Source of the DNA: Lachnospiraceae bacterium
Lineage (GTDB): Bacteria > Bacillota > Clostridia > Lachnospirales > Lachnospiraceae
Length of the DNA: 45,356 nucleotides
Assembly: GCA_021201665.1 (NCBI GenBank)
Contig: JAJQEO010000025.1
Coordinates: forward strand, 1-45,356
Direction: 5' to 3'
Shown here: positions 8,259 through 15,465 of the stretch, in pieces
Layout of the letters: each line of letters opens with the position of its first letter
How positions within the stretch are numbered: the stretch's first letter is position 1
The notes under the pieces: generated by a model
Told to the model about the DNA's origin: nothing
The model's input: only the letters and a program-made list of their open reading frames with translations
Databases searched by the model: none
Translations under genes and position numbers: made by a program

Positions 8259-8339
8259 TAGATATCAGATGATACAGAGCATTCTCGTGCGGTTTAGCAG
8301 GCGCAAAGGCGAAAATGACAGATTTATGGTGGAGAATAC

Positions 8340-8978
8340 ATGAAGATCATCTACAAAGGCGGCGAGGCCGAGATTACAGAAAAAAAATCCCGCTTTATCG
8401 CGAGCGTGCGATCTGTCGCGGACGAGGAGGAGGCACTGGATTTTATCGCTTCCATGAAGAAGCGGTATTGGGATGCCAGACATAATTGTTCGGCCTATGT
8501 CATCGGCGAACGTCAGCAGCTGCAGCGCTGCAGTGATGACGGAGAGCCGCAGGGTACGGCGGGCAGGCCGATGCTGGAGGTGCTGCTCGGCGCGGATGTG
8601 CACAATGCCGTGGTGGTCGTGACCCGCTACTTCGGCGGCGTCCTGCTGGGGACGGGCGGCCTGGTGCGCGCGTACTCGAAATCCGTGCAGGAGGGACTGA
8701 AAAACTGCACGATTCTTGATAAAAAGGAAGGCGTCAGCCTGACCATCGGGACGGATTATACCGGCATCGGGAAAATACAGTACATCCTGGGGCAGAGGGG
8801 CTGCCCGATACTGGACTCTGAGTATACGGATGTGGTCCGGATCCGCGCCCTGATTCCGAAGGAAGAGATTACAAGGGTAAAAGAAGCAGTGATTGAGGCG
8901 ACCGCCGGTCGGGCCAGATTCCCATCGGAAGAGCCGGTCAGCTACGCGATGCTCGAAGGGGAAGCGATTCTGTTTTAA
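8340..8978 (+). CDS. YigZ/IMPACT family protein
   Basis: The 212-residue product has the IMPACT N-terminal domain with its typical core (KSRFIASV near residue 16, then DGEPQGTAGRPML and VVVVTRYFGGVLLGTGGLVRAYS) and a C-terminal DUF1949 domain of ferredoxin-like fold. Bacterial members are cytoplasmic and conserved, possibly acting in translation or RNA metabolism; the biochemical role is not settled. Start ATG 8340 follows GTGGAGAATAC. It appears monocistronic: its own promoter lies upstream and an AT-rich 250-bp gap separates it from murI. Confidence 0.9.
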   Translation: MKIIYKGGEAEITEKKSRFIASVRSVADEEEALDFIASMKKRYWDARHNCSAYVIGERQQLQRCSDDGEPQGTAGRPMLEVLLGADVHNAVVVVTRYFGGVLLGTGGLVRAYSKSVQEGLKNCTILDKKEGVSLTIGTDYTGIGKIQYILGQRGCPILDSEYTDVVRIRALIPKEEITRVKEAVIEATAGRARFPSEEPVSYAMLEGEAILF

Positions 8979-9227
8979 GAGACATAAAGAAATTTTGCTT
9001 TAATAAGGATGAGATTTGCCGAAGCTGGCAGATCGTGTCAAAAGGCGGAGTCTGATTTTAGTTTATTCGAAATGTGTAATTGTAAAATAAATCAGATTTC
9101 GGCCAATCCGAAAGGCATGATCGTAAAATCAACATTTTGGTCAGTCAGAGGTGTGTAATTATTATACGAGATCGACTTTTTGCCTGTTCAGATTGAACAG
9201 ATTTTGGATAGAAAAGAGGTTCACGGT

Positions 9228-10067
9228 ATGGAAAGTAACAAAGCCAGCTGCCGGGCGTCCATCGGCGTGTTTGACTCCGGCGTCGGGGGACTGACCGTGG
9301 CAAGAGAGATTATGCGAAACCTGCCCCGGGAGCACATTGTGTACTTTGGGGACACGGCGCGTGTGCCTTACGGCAGCAAATCAAAGGATACGATCGTCCG
9401 CTACGCGCGGCAGATTATTCATTTTCTGCAGACACAGGATGTCAAGGCCATCGTCATCGCGTGCAATACGGCGAGCGCGCTGGCTCTGGATACGGTGGAA
9501 AAGGAGCTCGACATTCCGATCATCGGTGTCATCCGTCCTGGCGCCCGGGTGGCGGTGACCGCCACCAAAAACCGCAGAATCGGCGTGATCGGGACGGAAA
9601 GCACGATCAACAGCCACATGTACCAGAAGCTGATCAATGAGGCGGATCCGTCTGTCACCGTTTACGAGAAAGCCTGCCCGCTTTTTTGCCCTCTGGTGGA
9701 GGAGGGCTGGCTGAAGGATCCGGTCACAAAAGAGGTGGCGCGGCGGTATCTGGCAGAGCTGATGGATAAGGACATTGACAGCCTGATTCTGGGCTGCACG
9801 CATTATCCGCTCCTGCGTTCCCTGATCCGCGAGCTGGTCGGCGACCAGATTACCCTCGTGAACCCGGCCTACGAGACAGCCAGGGAGCTGGGAGAGCTTC
9901 TGGAGAGAGAAAACTTAAGCAATCCGGATGAGCCTGCGACCCCGCCGACTGCGGAACCGTACCGGTTTTATGTCAGCGACATGGCGGACAAATTCGGCCA
10001 TTTCGCAAATTCGATTTTGCCGTATGACATTGAGACGATTCAGAAGATTAATATTGAGGAATATTAA
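9228..10067 (+). CDS. murI: Glutamate racemase
   Basis: Interconverts L- and D-glutamate to supply D-Glu for peptidoglycan stem peptides; cytoplasmic and usually essential. The 279-residue product carries the two catalytic cysteines in ACNTAS (Cys79) and GCTHYP (Cys190) and the N-terminal FDSGVGGLTV motif (Asp16). ATG 9228 is preferred over an upstream TTG at 9180 because AAAAGAGG lies eight bases before it and homology begins just after it. A possible promoter TTGGTC - 17 bp - TATTAT sits near 9137-9165. The DUF1934 gene follows after 11 bp, so both are probably co-transcribed to the terminator near 10602. Confidence 0.95.
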   Translation: MESNKASCRASIGVFDSGVGGLTVAREIMRNLPREHIVYFGDTARVPYGSKSKDTIVRYARQIIHFLQTQDVKAIVIACNTASALALDTVEKELDIPIIGVIRPGARVAVTATKNRRIGVIGTESTINSHMYQKLINEADPSVTVYEKACPLFCPLVEEGWLKDPVTKEVARRYLAELMDKDIDSLILGCTHYPLLRSLIRELVGDQITLVNPAYETARELGELLERENLSNPDEPATPPTAEPYRFYVSDMADKFGHFANSILPYDIETIQKINIEEY

Positions 10068-10078
10068 GGGGACTTTCA

Positions 10079-10549
10079 ATGACAAAGGATGTACTGATCA
10101 GCATCAAAGGACTTCACAGTGTAAGGAGCACAGATCCTTCTGGCACTGGGGAGGATGACGAGGTAGAAGTTATTTCTCCCGGGAAATATTATTTCCGCAA
10201 CGGAAAGCATTATATTGAGTACGAGGAGCCGGCCCAGGAAGGAGAAGACGGTATGGCGGTAAAAAGCCTTGTCACACTTCGCGGCCGTCGGCTGGAGGTG
10301 ATCCGCAGGGGCATCCAGTATTCAAAAATGGTTTTTGAAGAAAACACAAAAAGTGAAAGCTGGTACATGATGCCCGCCGGGAGCGTCCTTGCGGGATTTG
10401 ATGTGAAACAGATGCAGGTATCCGTCAGTGACGAGCTGATCGAGATTCTTGTGGATTACGCGCTGGAATTCAATTGTGAGCCGGTCTCGCAGTGCAGCGT
10501 CCGGATCCGCGTCATCGCAAAGGACAGCGGACTGTTTCATCTGACGTAA
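10079..10549 (+). CDS. DUF1934 (YwiB-like) beta-barrel protein
   Basis: The 156-residue protein matches the DUF1934/YwiB pattern: VLISIKGLH at the N-terminus, a KYYFRNGKHYIEYEE strand pair, then GSVLAGFDVKQMQVSVSDELIEILVDYALEFN, expected to form a calycin-like barrel. It is cytoplasmic with no signal peptide. Function is unknown. It often sits in cell-wall or argS operons; here it lies 11 bp behind murI. Confidence 0.85.
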   Translation: MTKDVLISIKGLHSVRSTDPSGTGEDDEVEVISPGKYYFRNGKHYIEYEEPAQEGEDGMAVKSLVTLRGRRLEVIRRGIQYSKMVFEENTKSESWYMMPAGSVLAGFDVKQMQVSVSDELIEILVDYALEFNCEPVSQCSVRIRVIAKDSGLFHLT

Positions 10550-10562
10550 AAAATATGAAACA

Positions 10563-10608
10563 CCGATGTACAAGGGGGAATTTTCCTGCCTGTGTGCATC
10601 GGCGTTTT
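10563..10608. terminator. Bidirectional terminator between convergent genes
   Basis: CCGATGTACA (10563-10572) pairs with TGTGCATCGG (10593-10602) with one G-U pair. The plus strand continues CGTTTTC; the minus strand continues TGTTTCATATTTTTT. It separates the murI-DUF1934 unit from the minus-strand membrane protein. Confidence 0.7.
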
Positions 10609-10616
10609 CAGGTTTC

Positions 10617-11141
10617 TTATTTTTTCGCTTTCTTTTTCGCTTTCTCTGACTTCAGAGCCTTTTCTTCTGCATCCAGCTCCTTCTGCTTTCTGTTGACGAA
10701 GGAGGCCAGACGGTCACGGAGCTTAGGCTTTTTGTTAGCAGGCTTCTCCACAGATCCGCCGCGGACACTCTTGATTTCCATGATGTAAATGCCGCTGACG
10801 ACCGCCTTGATCTCCCTCTTGACCGGGATCTGGTCGAAAATCTTGTTATCCGCGACCAGCGTCATGACACGAGGACCGACCTTAGCCTTCACGATCGGAA
10901 GCTTGGACCGGCGCATCATTCTGGGTGTCTGGTCAATCACCATCTGGGGAAGACCGGATTGCTTCAATGGCATGACCTTTTTATCAATGATCAGCATCGA
11001 AACGGTCTGCTTGGCGGCCTCCATCTGCTCCTGCTGCGCGGCCTGCTTTTTCTGCATCCGTCTGCCGGCTATGTAAAGCACGACCAGCGCCACGACCAGT
11101 ATAATTAAAATAATCAGTAATACTTTGAGAAAGGTTGACAT
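10617..11141 (-). CDS. Conserved single-pass membrane protein of unknown function
   Basis: The 174-residue product has one N-terminal transmembrane helix (about residues 5-25, FLKVLLIILIILVVALVVLY) followed by a basic, probably cytoplasmic domain with the segment DKKVMPLKQSGLPQM and a Lys/Glu-rich C-terminus ending KAKKKAKK. I do not know a named family, though proteins of this layout are common in Lachnospiraceae. The start at 11141 is set by a strong GGAGG five bases upstream; the frame extends ten codons further without a better site. Confidence 0.75.
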   Translation of the reverse strand: MSTFLKVLLIILIILVVALVVLYIAGRRMQKKQAAQQEQMEAAKQTVSMLIIDKKVMPLKQSGLPQMVIDQTPRMMRRSKLPIVKAKVGPRVMTLVADNKIFDQIPVKREIKAVVSGIYIMEIKSVRGGSVEKPANKKPKLRDRLASFVNRKQKELDAEEKALKSEKAKKKAKK

Positions 11142-11231
11142 AAGTACCTCCACACGTACGAGATTTTGCACGCCACAGGGAGAACCAGAGTCTCTGAGAG
11201 CCTGTCCGCCTGCGGCCTTGCAACACTTTCC

Positions 11232-11372
11232 TCATTCTACCATTCTTTGGCAAAAACTGCAACATTCTTTGAGACGTTTTTGCCCGGCATTTTTGTCAGC
11301 GGCATTTTTGTTGGGCTATCATTCTTTGAGGCGCATTTTTGCCGGGCTATCATTCTTTGGGGCATTTTTATC
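11232..11372. repeat. Degenerate tandem repeat of about 30 bp
   Basis: Four to five imperfect copies of CATTCTTTGAGGCGCATTTT-TGCCGGGCTAT; the clearest copies start near 11329 and 11360. Apparent frames through it are artefacts. The rest of the 520-bp gap to the foldase gene holds an extended -10 promoter and leader but no gene. Confidence 0.6.
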
Positions 11373-11480
11373 CGGGATTGCGAAGGGATTATAAAAAATC
11401 GTGGCTTCTCTGGGGATTTTCTTAAATTTTTGTGATAGCCGCTTTTCCTGAAATTTAGTGCTGTAAAAATCATCAGAATA

Positions 11481-11489
11481 TGATATACT
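11481..11489 (+). promoter_or_regulatory. Extended -10 promoter of the secreted foldase gene
   Basis: TG-A-TATACT at 11481-11489 with only a weak -35. It would give a leader of about 165 nt before ATG 11662. Confidence 0.45.
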
Positions 11490-11661
11490 GGCTCCATCTG
11501 ACGCGCCAGACCGGACAGAGAACGGGACATGTCGCGCAGGCGGAGCCGGTTTGATTACACAGGCGGCGCGGGAAAGAGCATGATTCTCAGAAAGCAGCGC
11601 AGCTGCGGGCAAGTGTGAAACAGACTTTTTCCAGAACATAGAAAAAGGAAGGATACCATTT

Positions 11662-12960
11662 ATGAAAAGAAAAAATTACTTACTGGCGATGGCGTGCGTC
11701 TGCGCCCTGACTCTTAGCGCATCCGGGATGGCAGTGATGGCCGAGGAGGAAACTGAGTTCGACGAGTCGGAGCTGGTCGCCGCCGAGATTTCAACGACGG
11801 ACGAGACAGAGGATGAAATTGCAGATGCAGACGAGGATGGGACTTCTGACGCGGAGGATGCTGAGGACATCTCTGACGAAGATGCGGAAGAGGATGTTGA
11901 AGAGGATGCGGACGATGAGACGGAGGAAGAGTCTGAGGCGGAGACGGAAGCGGAGCGCCCGACCTATGTGGCGCTGGACTACGTGGTTCTCGGCGAATAC
12001 AAAGGGATTGTTGTTCAGATGGAAGAGCTGGGCGAGGTGACGGATGAGGATGTCCTCGCGGAGGCGGAGGATCTGATCAGCTATTCAGACGCGGTAGAAT
12101 GGGTGACGGAAGGCACAGTGCAGGATGGAGATACTGTGGACATCACCTATGTCGGCACGATAGACGGTGAAGAGTTTGACGGAGGTTCCGGGGACTATGA
12201 GCTCGAAATCGGTTCCGGCAGCTTTATTGATGGATTCGAGGAAGGGCTGATCGGCGTGGAGGTCGGCGAGACGGTTGACCTGGATCTGACCTTCCCGGAG
12301 GATTATTATTATACGGAGCTGGCCGGACAGGACGTAGTGTTTACGGTTACGGTAAATTCCCTGATGAGCGTGCCGGAGCTGTCTGATGATGTAGTCAATA
12401 CCGCGACGGAAGGGGAATACACGGACGTGGATTCGTATCTGGAGTATATCCGCAGCTATCTGGAGGAGGATCTCCAGTCCTCGTGGGACGATGAAGTGCT
12501 GACCGCGATTTATGAGCAGCTGGCGGCGACTTCCGAGATCACGGGGTATCCGCAGGAGCTTCTGGACTACAGTGTGAATGAGTGGGTCGAATACTATGAG
12601 TACTATGCTTCGATTTTCTCGATGGAGCTGGAAGACATGGTCGAAAGCTATTTTGGAATGACTATGGATGAATTTAACGAGGAGCTGGAGGCGGCTGTGC
12701 AGCTGAATGTCCAGCAGGAGTTAATCCTGAAGGCAGTGGCGGAGACCGAGGGGATGGAGATTTCCGAGGAGGAATATCAGGAAGGGCTGGAGCGTTACGC
12801 GGAATATTATGGCTTCGAGTCTGCGGATGAGGTGGAAGCGTATTATACTGAGTCCGAGCTGAATCTTTACTTCCTGCTGGACAAGGTCTATGATTTCCTG
12901 CAGGAGAATGCGGTGATCGAGATCCTCTATGAGACCGAGACGGAAACGGAGACGGAGTAG
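11662..12960 (+). CDS. Secreted FKBP-type prolyl isomerase / trigger-factor-like foldase
   Basis: The 432-residue product starts with a signal peptide (cleavage probably after AVMA, residue 27; no lipobox). An acidic Asp/Glu/Ala linker (28-98), an FKBP-like domain (about 151-233, with GDTVDITYVGTIDGEEFDGG and GSFIDGFEEGLIGVEVGE) and an alpha-helical C-terminal region resembling the trigger-factor chaperone domain (about 240-420) follow. The tail repeats Thr-Glu. Trigger factor itself is cytoplasmic and ribosome-bound; this version lacks the ribosome-binding N-domain and is exported, so it is inferred to fold proteins outside the membrane, as PrsA does. AAAGGAAGG precedes the ATG. The domain call is confident; the client proteins are unknown. 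Confidence 0.85.
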   Translation: MKRKNYLLAMACVCALTLSASGMAVMAEEETEFDESELVAAEISTTDETEDEIADADEDGTSDAEDAEDISDEDAEEDVEEDADDETEEESEAETEAERPTYVALDYVVLGEYKGIVVQMEELGEVTDEDVLAEAEDLISYSDAVEWVTEGTVQDGDTVDITYVGTIDGEEFDGGSGDYELEIGSGSFIDGFEEGLIGVEVGETVDLDLTFPEDYYYTELAGQDVVFTVTVNSLMSVPELSDDVVNTATEGEYTDVDSYLEYIRSYLEEDLQSSWDDEVLTAIYEQLAATSEITGYPQELLDYSVNEWVEYYEYYASIFSMELEDMVESYFGMTMDEFNEELEAAVQLNVQQELILKAVAETEGMEISEEEYQEGLERYAEYYGFESADEVEAYYTESELNLYFLLDKVYDFLQENAVIEILYETETETETE

Positions 12961-13150
12961 CGGTTTGTGATTTGTGATGGGCTTAGTAGTTAGTGGTCAG
13001 CGAGTTCGTGTAAGTAAAGGTGTCGCCGGAACTCGTAGAAACACTGGCTTCCTTGCGAATTTGAATACTGTTTGATAACAGCGCCGCCAGAGCATTTATT
13101 ATAATGACGCTGACGGTTAGCGGGTGGAACCGCAAAAATCCAATAGAAAA

Positions 13151-13196
13151 GGTCTTGCCAGACTGAGTGAAATACATCAATTTGGCAAGGCCTTTT
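13151..13196 (+). terminator. Putative terminator of the foldase gene
   Basis: GGTCTTGCCA (13151-13160) pairs with TGGCAAGGCC (13183-13192) across a 22-nt loop and is followed by TTTTGCTTT. It lies 190 bp after the stop codon; the sequence between shows no gene. Confidence 0.5.
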
Positions 13197-13229
13197 GCTT
13201 TGAAATTGGAAATTATTCTGTCGCAATTT

Positions 13230-13247
13230 AGCACTTTGTGCTATACT
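13230..13247 (+). promoter_or_regulatory. -10 element overlapping a palindrome, ORF6N gene
   Basis: The palindrome AGCAC-TTT-GTGCT (13230-13242) runs into TATACT (13242-13247), 38 bp before the start codon. The -35 is poor, so activation or repression by a palindrome-binding protein is possible. Confidence 0.4.
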
Positions 13248-13285
13248 GTAAAAGACACCGAAGTAACATTATGGGAGGAAAAACA

Positions 13286-14266
13286 ATGGCAGCAGAAAAT
13301 AATGAAATCATTACAAAAGATAAAACCGACATTGCTGTTGCCGAACCGATGCAGACCGATATACGCAGTCTGATTTATGTTGTTCGTGGTCAGCAGGTTA
13401 TGTTAGATAGTGATCTGGCAATGCTATATCAGGTGGAAACAGGAAATCTGAATAAAGCAATGAGACGAAACCCAAAACGTTTCCCGGATGATTCCTTCTG
13501 CTTTCAGCTTACTAAAGAAGAATTCGCAAACTTGAACTTCCAAAATGGAATATCAAGATCTGAAAGTAGCACACATGGAGGGCGTCGTAAACTACCCCTT
13601 GTTTATACAGAACAGGGAATTGCTATGCTTTCTGCTGTTTTAAGAAGTGAAGTGGCGATTCAGGTAAGCATAAGAATCATGAAGACTTTTGTGGAAATGC
13701 GGAAATATCTGGCGAACAGTACGCTCTTACTGGAAAAAGTCAATAATATTGAAACACGGCAGATTGAATCCGAAATTCAACAGACTGCTTTTGAAAAGAA
13801 AACCGAAGAACGATTTGAACAGATATTTGAATACATATCAGAACACGATGAACCTGTTCAAAAAGTTTTCTTTGAAGGCCAGATTTATGACGCATTTGAG
13901 CTTCTTGTCGACCTGATTCGGAAAGCAAACAAGATAATTACATTGATTGACGGATATGTTGATGTTGGTACATTAAATCTTCTTTGTAAAAAGAAAGATG
14001 GCGTTTCGGTTATTATTTATACGCATGAGAAGACAAAATTGAGTGATGTAGATGTAAAAAAATTTAATTCTCAGTATCCGCCTTTGACCGTAAAATATAC
14101 CAGAGCATTCCATGACAGATTCTTGATCCTGGATGAAAAGATTGCTTATCATATAGGTGCATCTTTGAAAGATGCCGGAACGAAATGTTTCGCTGTGAAT
14201 TTGCTGCGGGATGAGAGTGTGGTTCAGGATATATTACAGCGCCTGGAACTGGAGACCGAAGAGTAA
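13286..14266 (+). CDS. ORF6N-domain protein with C-terminal PLD-like (HKD-type) module
   Basis: The 326-residue product starts with an ORF6N domain (about residues 25-110: IYVVRGQQVMLDSDLAMLYQ, ending with RRKLPLVYTEQGIAMLSAVL), a DNA-binding or antirepressor-type module shared with phage KilA-N proteins. A coiled-coil stretch (about 140-190) and a C-terminal region with FHDRFLILDEKIAYHIGASLK, resembling half of a phospholipase-D-like active site, follow. ATG 13286 follows GGGAGGAAAAACA. Codon use is AT-rich compared with neighbours, and it sits beside a YoeB relic, both signs of acquisition by transfer. Such genes occur in prophages and as solitary chromosomal genes; the function is not established. 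Confidence 0.85.
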   Translation: MAAENNEIITKDKTDIAVAEPMQTDIRSLIYVVRGQQVMLDSDLAMLYQVETGNLNKAMRRNPKRFPDDSFCFQLTKEEFANLNFQNGISRSESSTHGGRRKLPLVYTEQGIAMLSAVLRSEVAIQVSIRIMKTFVEMRKYLANSTLLLEKVNNIETRQIESEIQQTAFEKKTEERFEQIFEYISEHDEPVQKVFFEGQIYDAFELLVDLIRKANKIITLIDGYVDVGTLNLLCKKKDGVSVIIYTHEKTKLSDVDVKKFNSQYPPLTVKYTRAFHDRFLILDEKIAYHIGASLKDAGTKCFAVNLLRDESVVQDILQRLELETEE

Positions 14267-14268
14267 AT

Positions 14269-14379
14269 GAAGGATATATTTCCTCGCGCCGGATTGATGA
14301 TGCAAACCGTATTGTGTATCGCATTGAAGGGGGTGCTATGAAAATCTTCCAATGTGATTCATATTACAGAGATAAGTGA
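14269..14379 (+). pseudogene. Relic of a YoeB-type toxin (C-terminal third)
   Basis: The frame ending with TGA at 14377-14379 encodes ..GYISSRRIDDANRIVY.. and ..KIFQCDSYYRDK, which match the conserved C-terminus of YoeB/Txe mRNA interferases (SRRID..NRLVY and the terminal HY.DK). Only about 36 codons remain, with no start and no YefM-like antitoxin nearby. The join lies right behind the stop codon of the ORF6N gene, so that gene or its mobile carrier probably replaced the rest. Confidence 0.65.
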
Positions 14380-14492
14380 CGTCGATAACACTCTCGCGAT
14401 AACATAATGATAATACCACTCTGTGGGCATACCATCATATTTGTTCCGGCATGCTGCATAGAATTGCAGTAAAGCAGTTTCGGGGCAGAAAC

Positions 14493-14681
14493 ATGATTTT
14501 TAAAAGCGGAAATATGATTTCTAAAATCAGGGGCGGGATTTCTAAAATCGGCAGCAGATTTCCTGAAATCGAAGGCGTGATTTCTAAAATCGGCAGCAGA
14601 TTTCCTGAAATCGAAGGCGTGATTTTTAGAATCGGAAACAGGATTTCCAATATCAAAAGACGATTTCCGTGGAAAAAGGCG
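14493..14681 (+). repeat. 21-bp coding repeat array (8-9 units, 7 residues each)
   Basis: Units start every 21 bp from 14493 to 14661, of the form ..GATTTCTAAAATCGGCAGC. A higher-order 42-bp duplication (14556-14597 versus 14598-14618 and flanks) is exact. Each unit contains a small inverted repeat GATTT..AAATC. Products are 7-residue blocks such as GISKIGS, RFPEIEG and VISKIGS at the N-terminus of the deacetylase. Confidence 0.85.
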
Positions 14682-15461
14682 GCGGTGGCAGTTTTGTTTA
14701 TCGCTGCCTTTTTTGCAGGACGGCTGGCGGCTTCTCTGAGGGATAAGGATTCCGGGGAGAGCCTTCCGGTATCCACGGAGGGCAGCTGGGGGTTGAGCTT
14801 TCAGGAGGAGGGAGAGCCGCCGGTGGCGAATGCCACGAAGGAGGAGCTGGCGGTGTATGATGCTTATTATGCCGCCGACACGGAGGAAAAGGTCCTTTAT
14901 CTGACCTTTGACTGCGGGTATGAGAATGGGAACACGCCGACGATTCTGGAAGCACTGAAGAAACACGGAGTATCCGCGACCTTTTTTGTGGTGGGCAACT
15001 TTGTGCAGGACAATCCGGAGCTGGTTGTTCAGATGCTGGAAGAGGGACATACGGTGGGCAACCATACGGCGCACCATCCGGATATGTCGGCGATAGCGGA
15101 CCTGGAGTCGTTTCAGGCGGAGATTGAGGAGCTGGAGACGCTTTTTTACGAGGCGACCGGACAGGAAATTACGAAGTATTACCGCCCGCCGCAGGGCAAA
15201 TACAGTGAAAGTAATCTTTCGATGGCGCAGTCGCTGGGCTATAAGACCTTTTTCTGGAGCCTCGCGTATGTGGACTGGTATCAGGACGACCAGCCGACCG
15301 AGGAGGAGGCTTTTGAAAAGCTGCTCGGCCGGATTCATCCGGGAGCGATCGTGCTGCTGCACAATACATCCTCGACTAATGCGGCGATCCTTGACGAGTT
15401 GTTGACGAAGTGGGAGGAGATGGGCTACCGCTTTGGAAAGCTGGAGGAGCTGTATGCCTGA
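14493..15461 (+). CDS. PdaA-like polysaccharide (peptidoglycan) deacetylase, membrane anchored
   Basis: A NodB-fold metal-dependent deacetylase of about 322 residues. N-terminal cytoplasmic tail of 7-residue repeats (1-63), transmembrane anchor (about 64-82), then an extracellular catalytic domain with LTFDCGYENGN (Asp140), GNHTAHHP (His191, His195), YRPPQGKYS and a C-terminal LHNTSS. The TFDxGYENG and H-x3-H pattern fits PdaA, which removes acetyl groups from muramic acid to make cortex muramic delta-lactam during sporulation (family knowledge). A CwlD-like amidase, its usual partner, is at 43 kb. The start is uncertain: ATG 14493 opens the repeat array after GGGGC, while ATG 14451 lacks a ribosome-binding site. 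The downstream decarboxylase gene follows after four bases. Confidence 0.85.
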   Translation: MIFKSGNMISKIRGGISKIGSRFPEIEGVISKIGSRFPEIEGVIFRIGNRISNIKRRFPWKKAAVAVLFIAAFFAGRLAASLRDKDSGESLPVSTEGSWGLSFQEEGEPPVANATKEELAVYDAYYAADTEEKVLYLTFDCGYENGNTPTILEALKKHGVSATFFVVGNFVQDNPELVVQMLEEGHTVGNHTAHHPDMSAIADLESFQAEIEELETLFYEATGQEITKYYRPPQGKYSESNLSMAQSLGYKTFFWSLAYVDWYQDDQPTEEEAFEKLLGRIHPGAIVLLHNTSSTNAAILDELLTKWEEMGYRFGKLEELYA

Positions 15462-15465
15462 GTAA

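Noticed and set aside
8036-8272. 78-codon GTG-started frame overlapping the aminopeptidase stop
   Set aside because: The four-base overlap is suggestive, but composition and sequence resemble no protein and a promoter lies inside its 3' end.
12983-13234. 83-codon minus-strand frame before the ORF6N gene
   Set aside because: It runs through a terminator hairpin and has no ribosome-binding site.
14493-14681. CRISPR array
   Set aside because: Units are contiguous 21-bp coding repeats without unique spacers, and no cas genes are present.
14364-15362. 332-codon open frame antisense to the deacetylase
   Set aside because: It is a shadow of the real gene and its repeat array; the sense frame has complete catalytic motifs.
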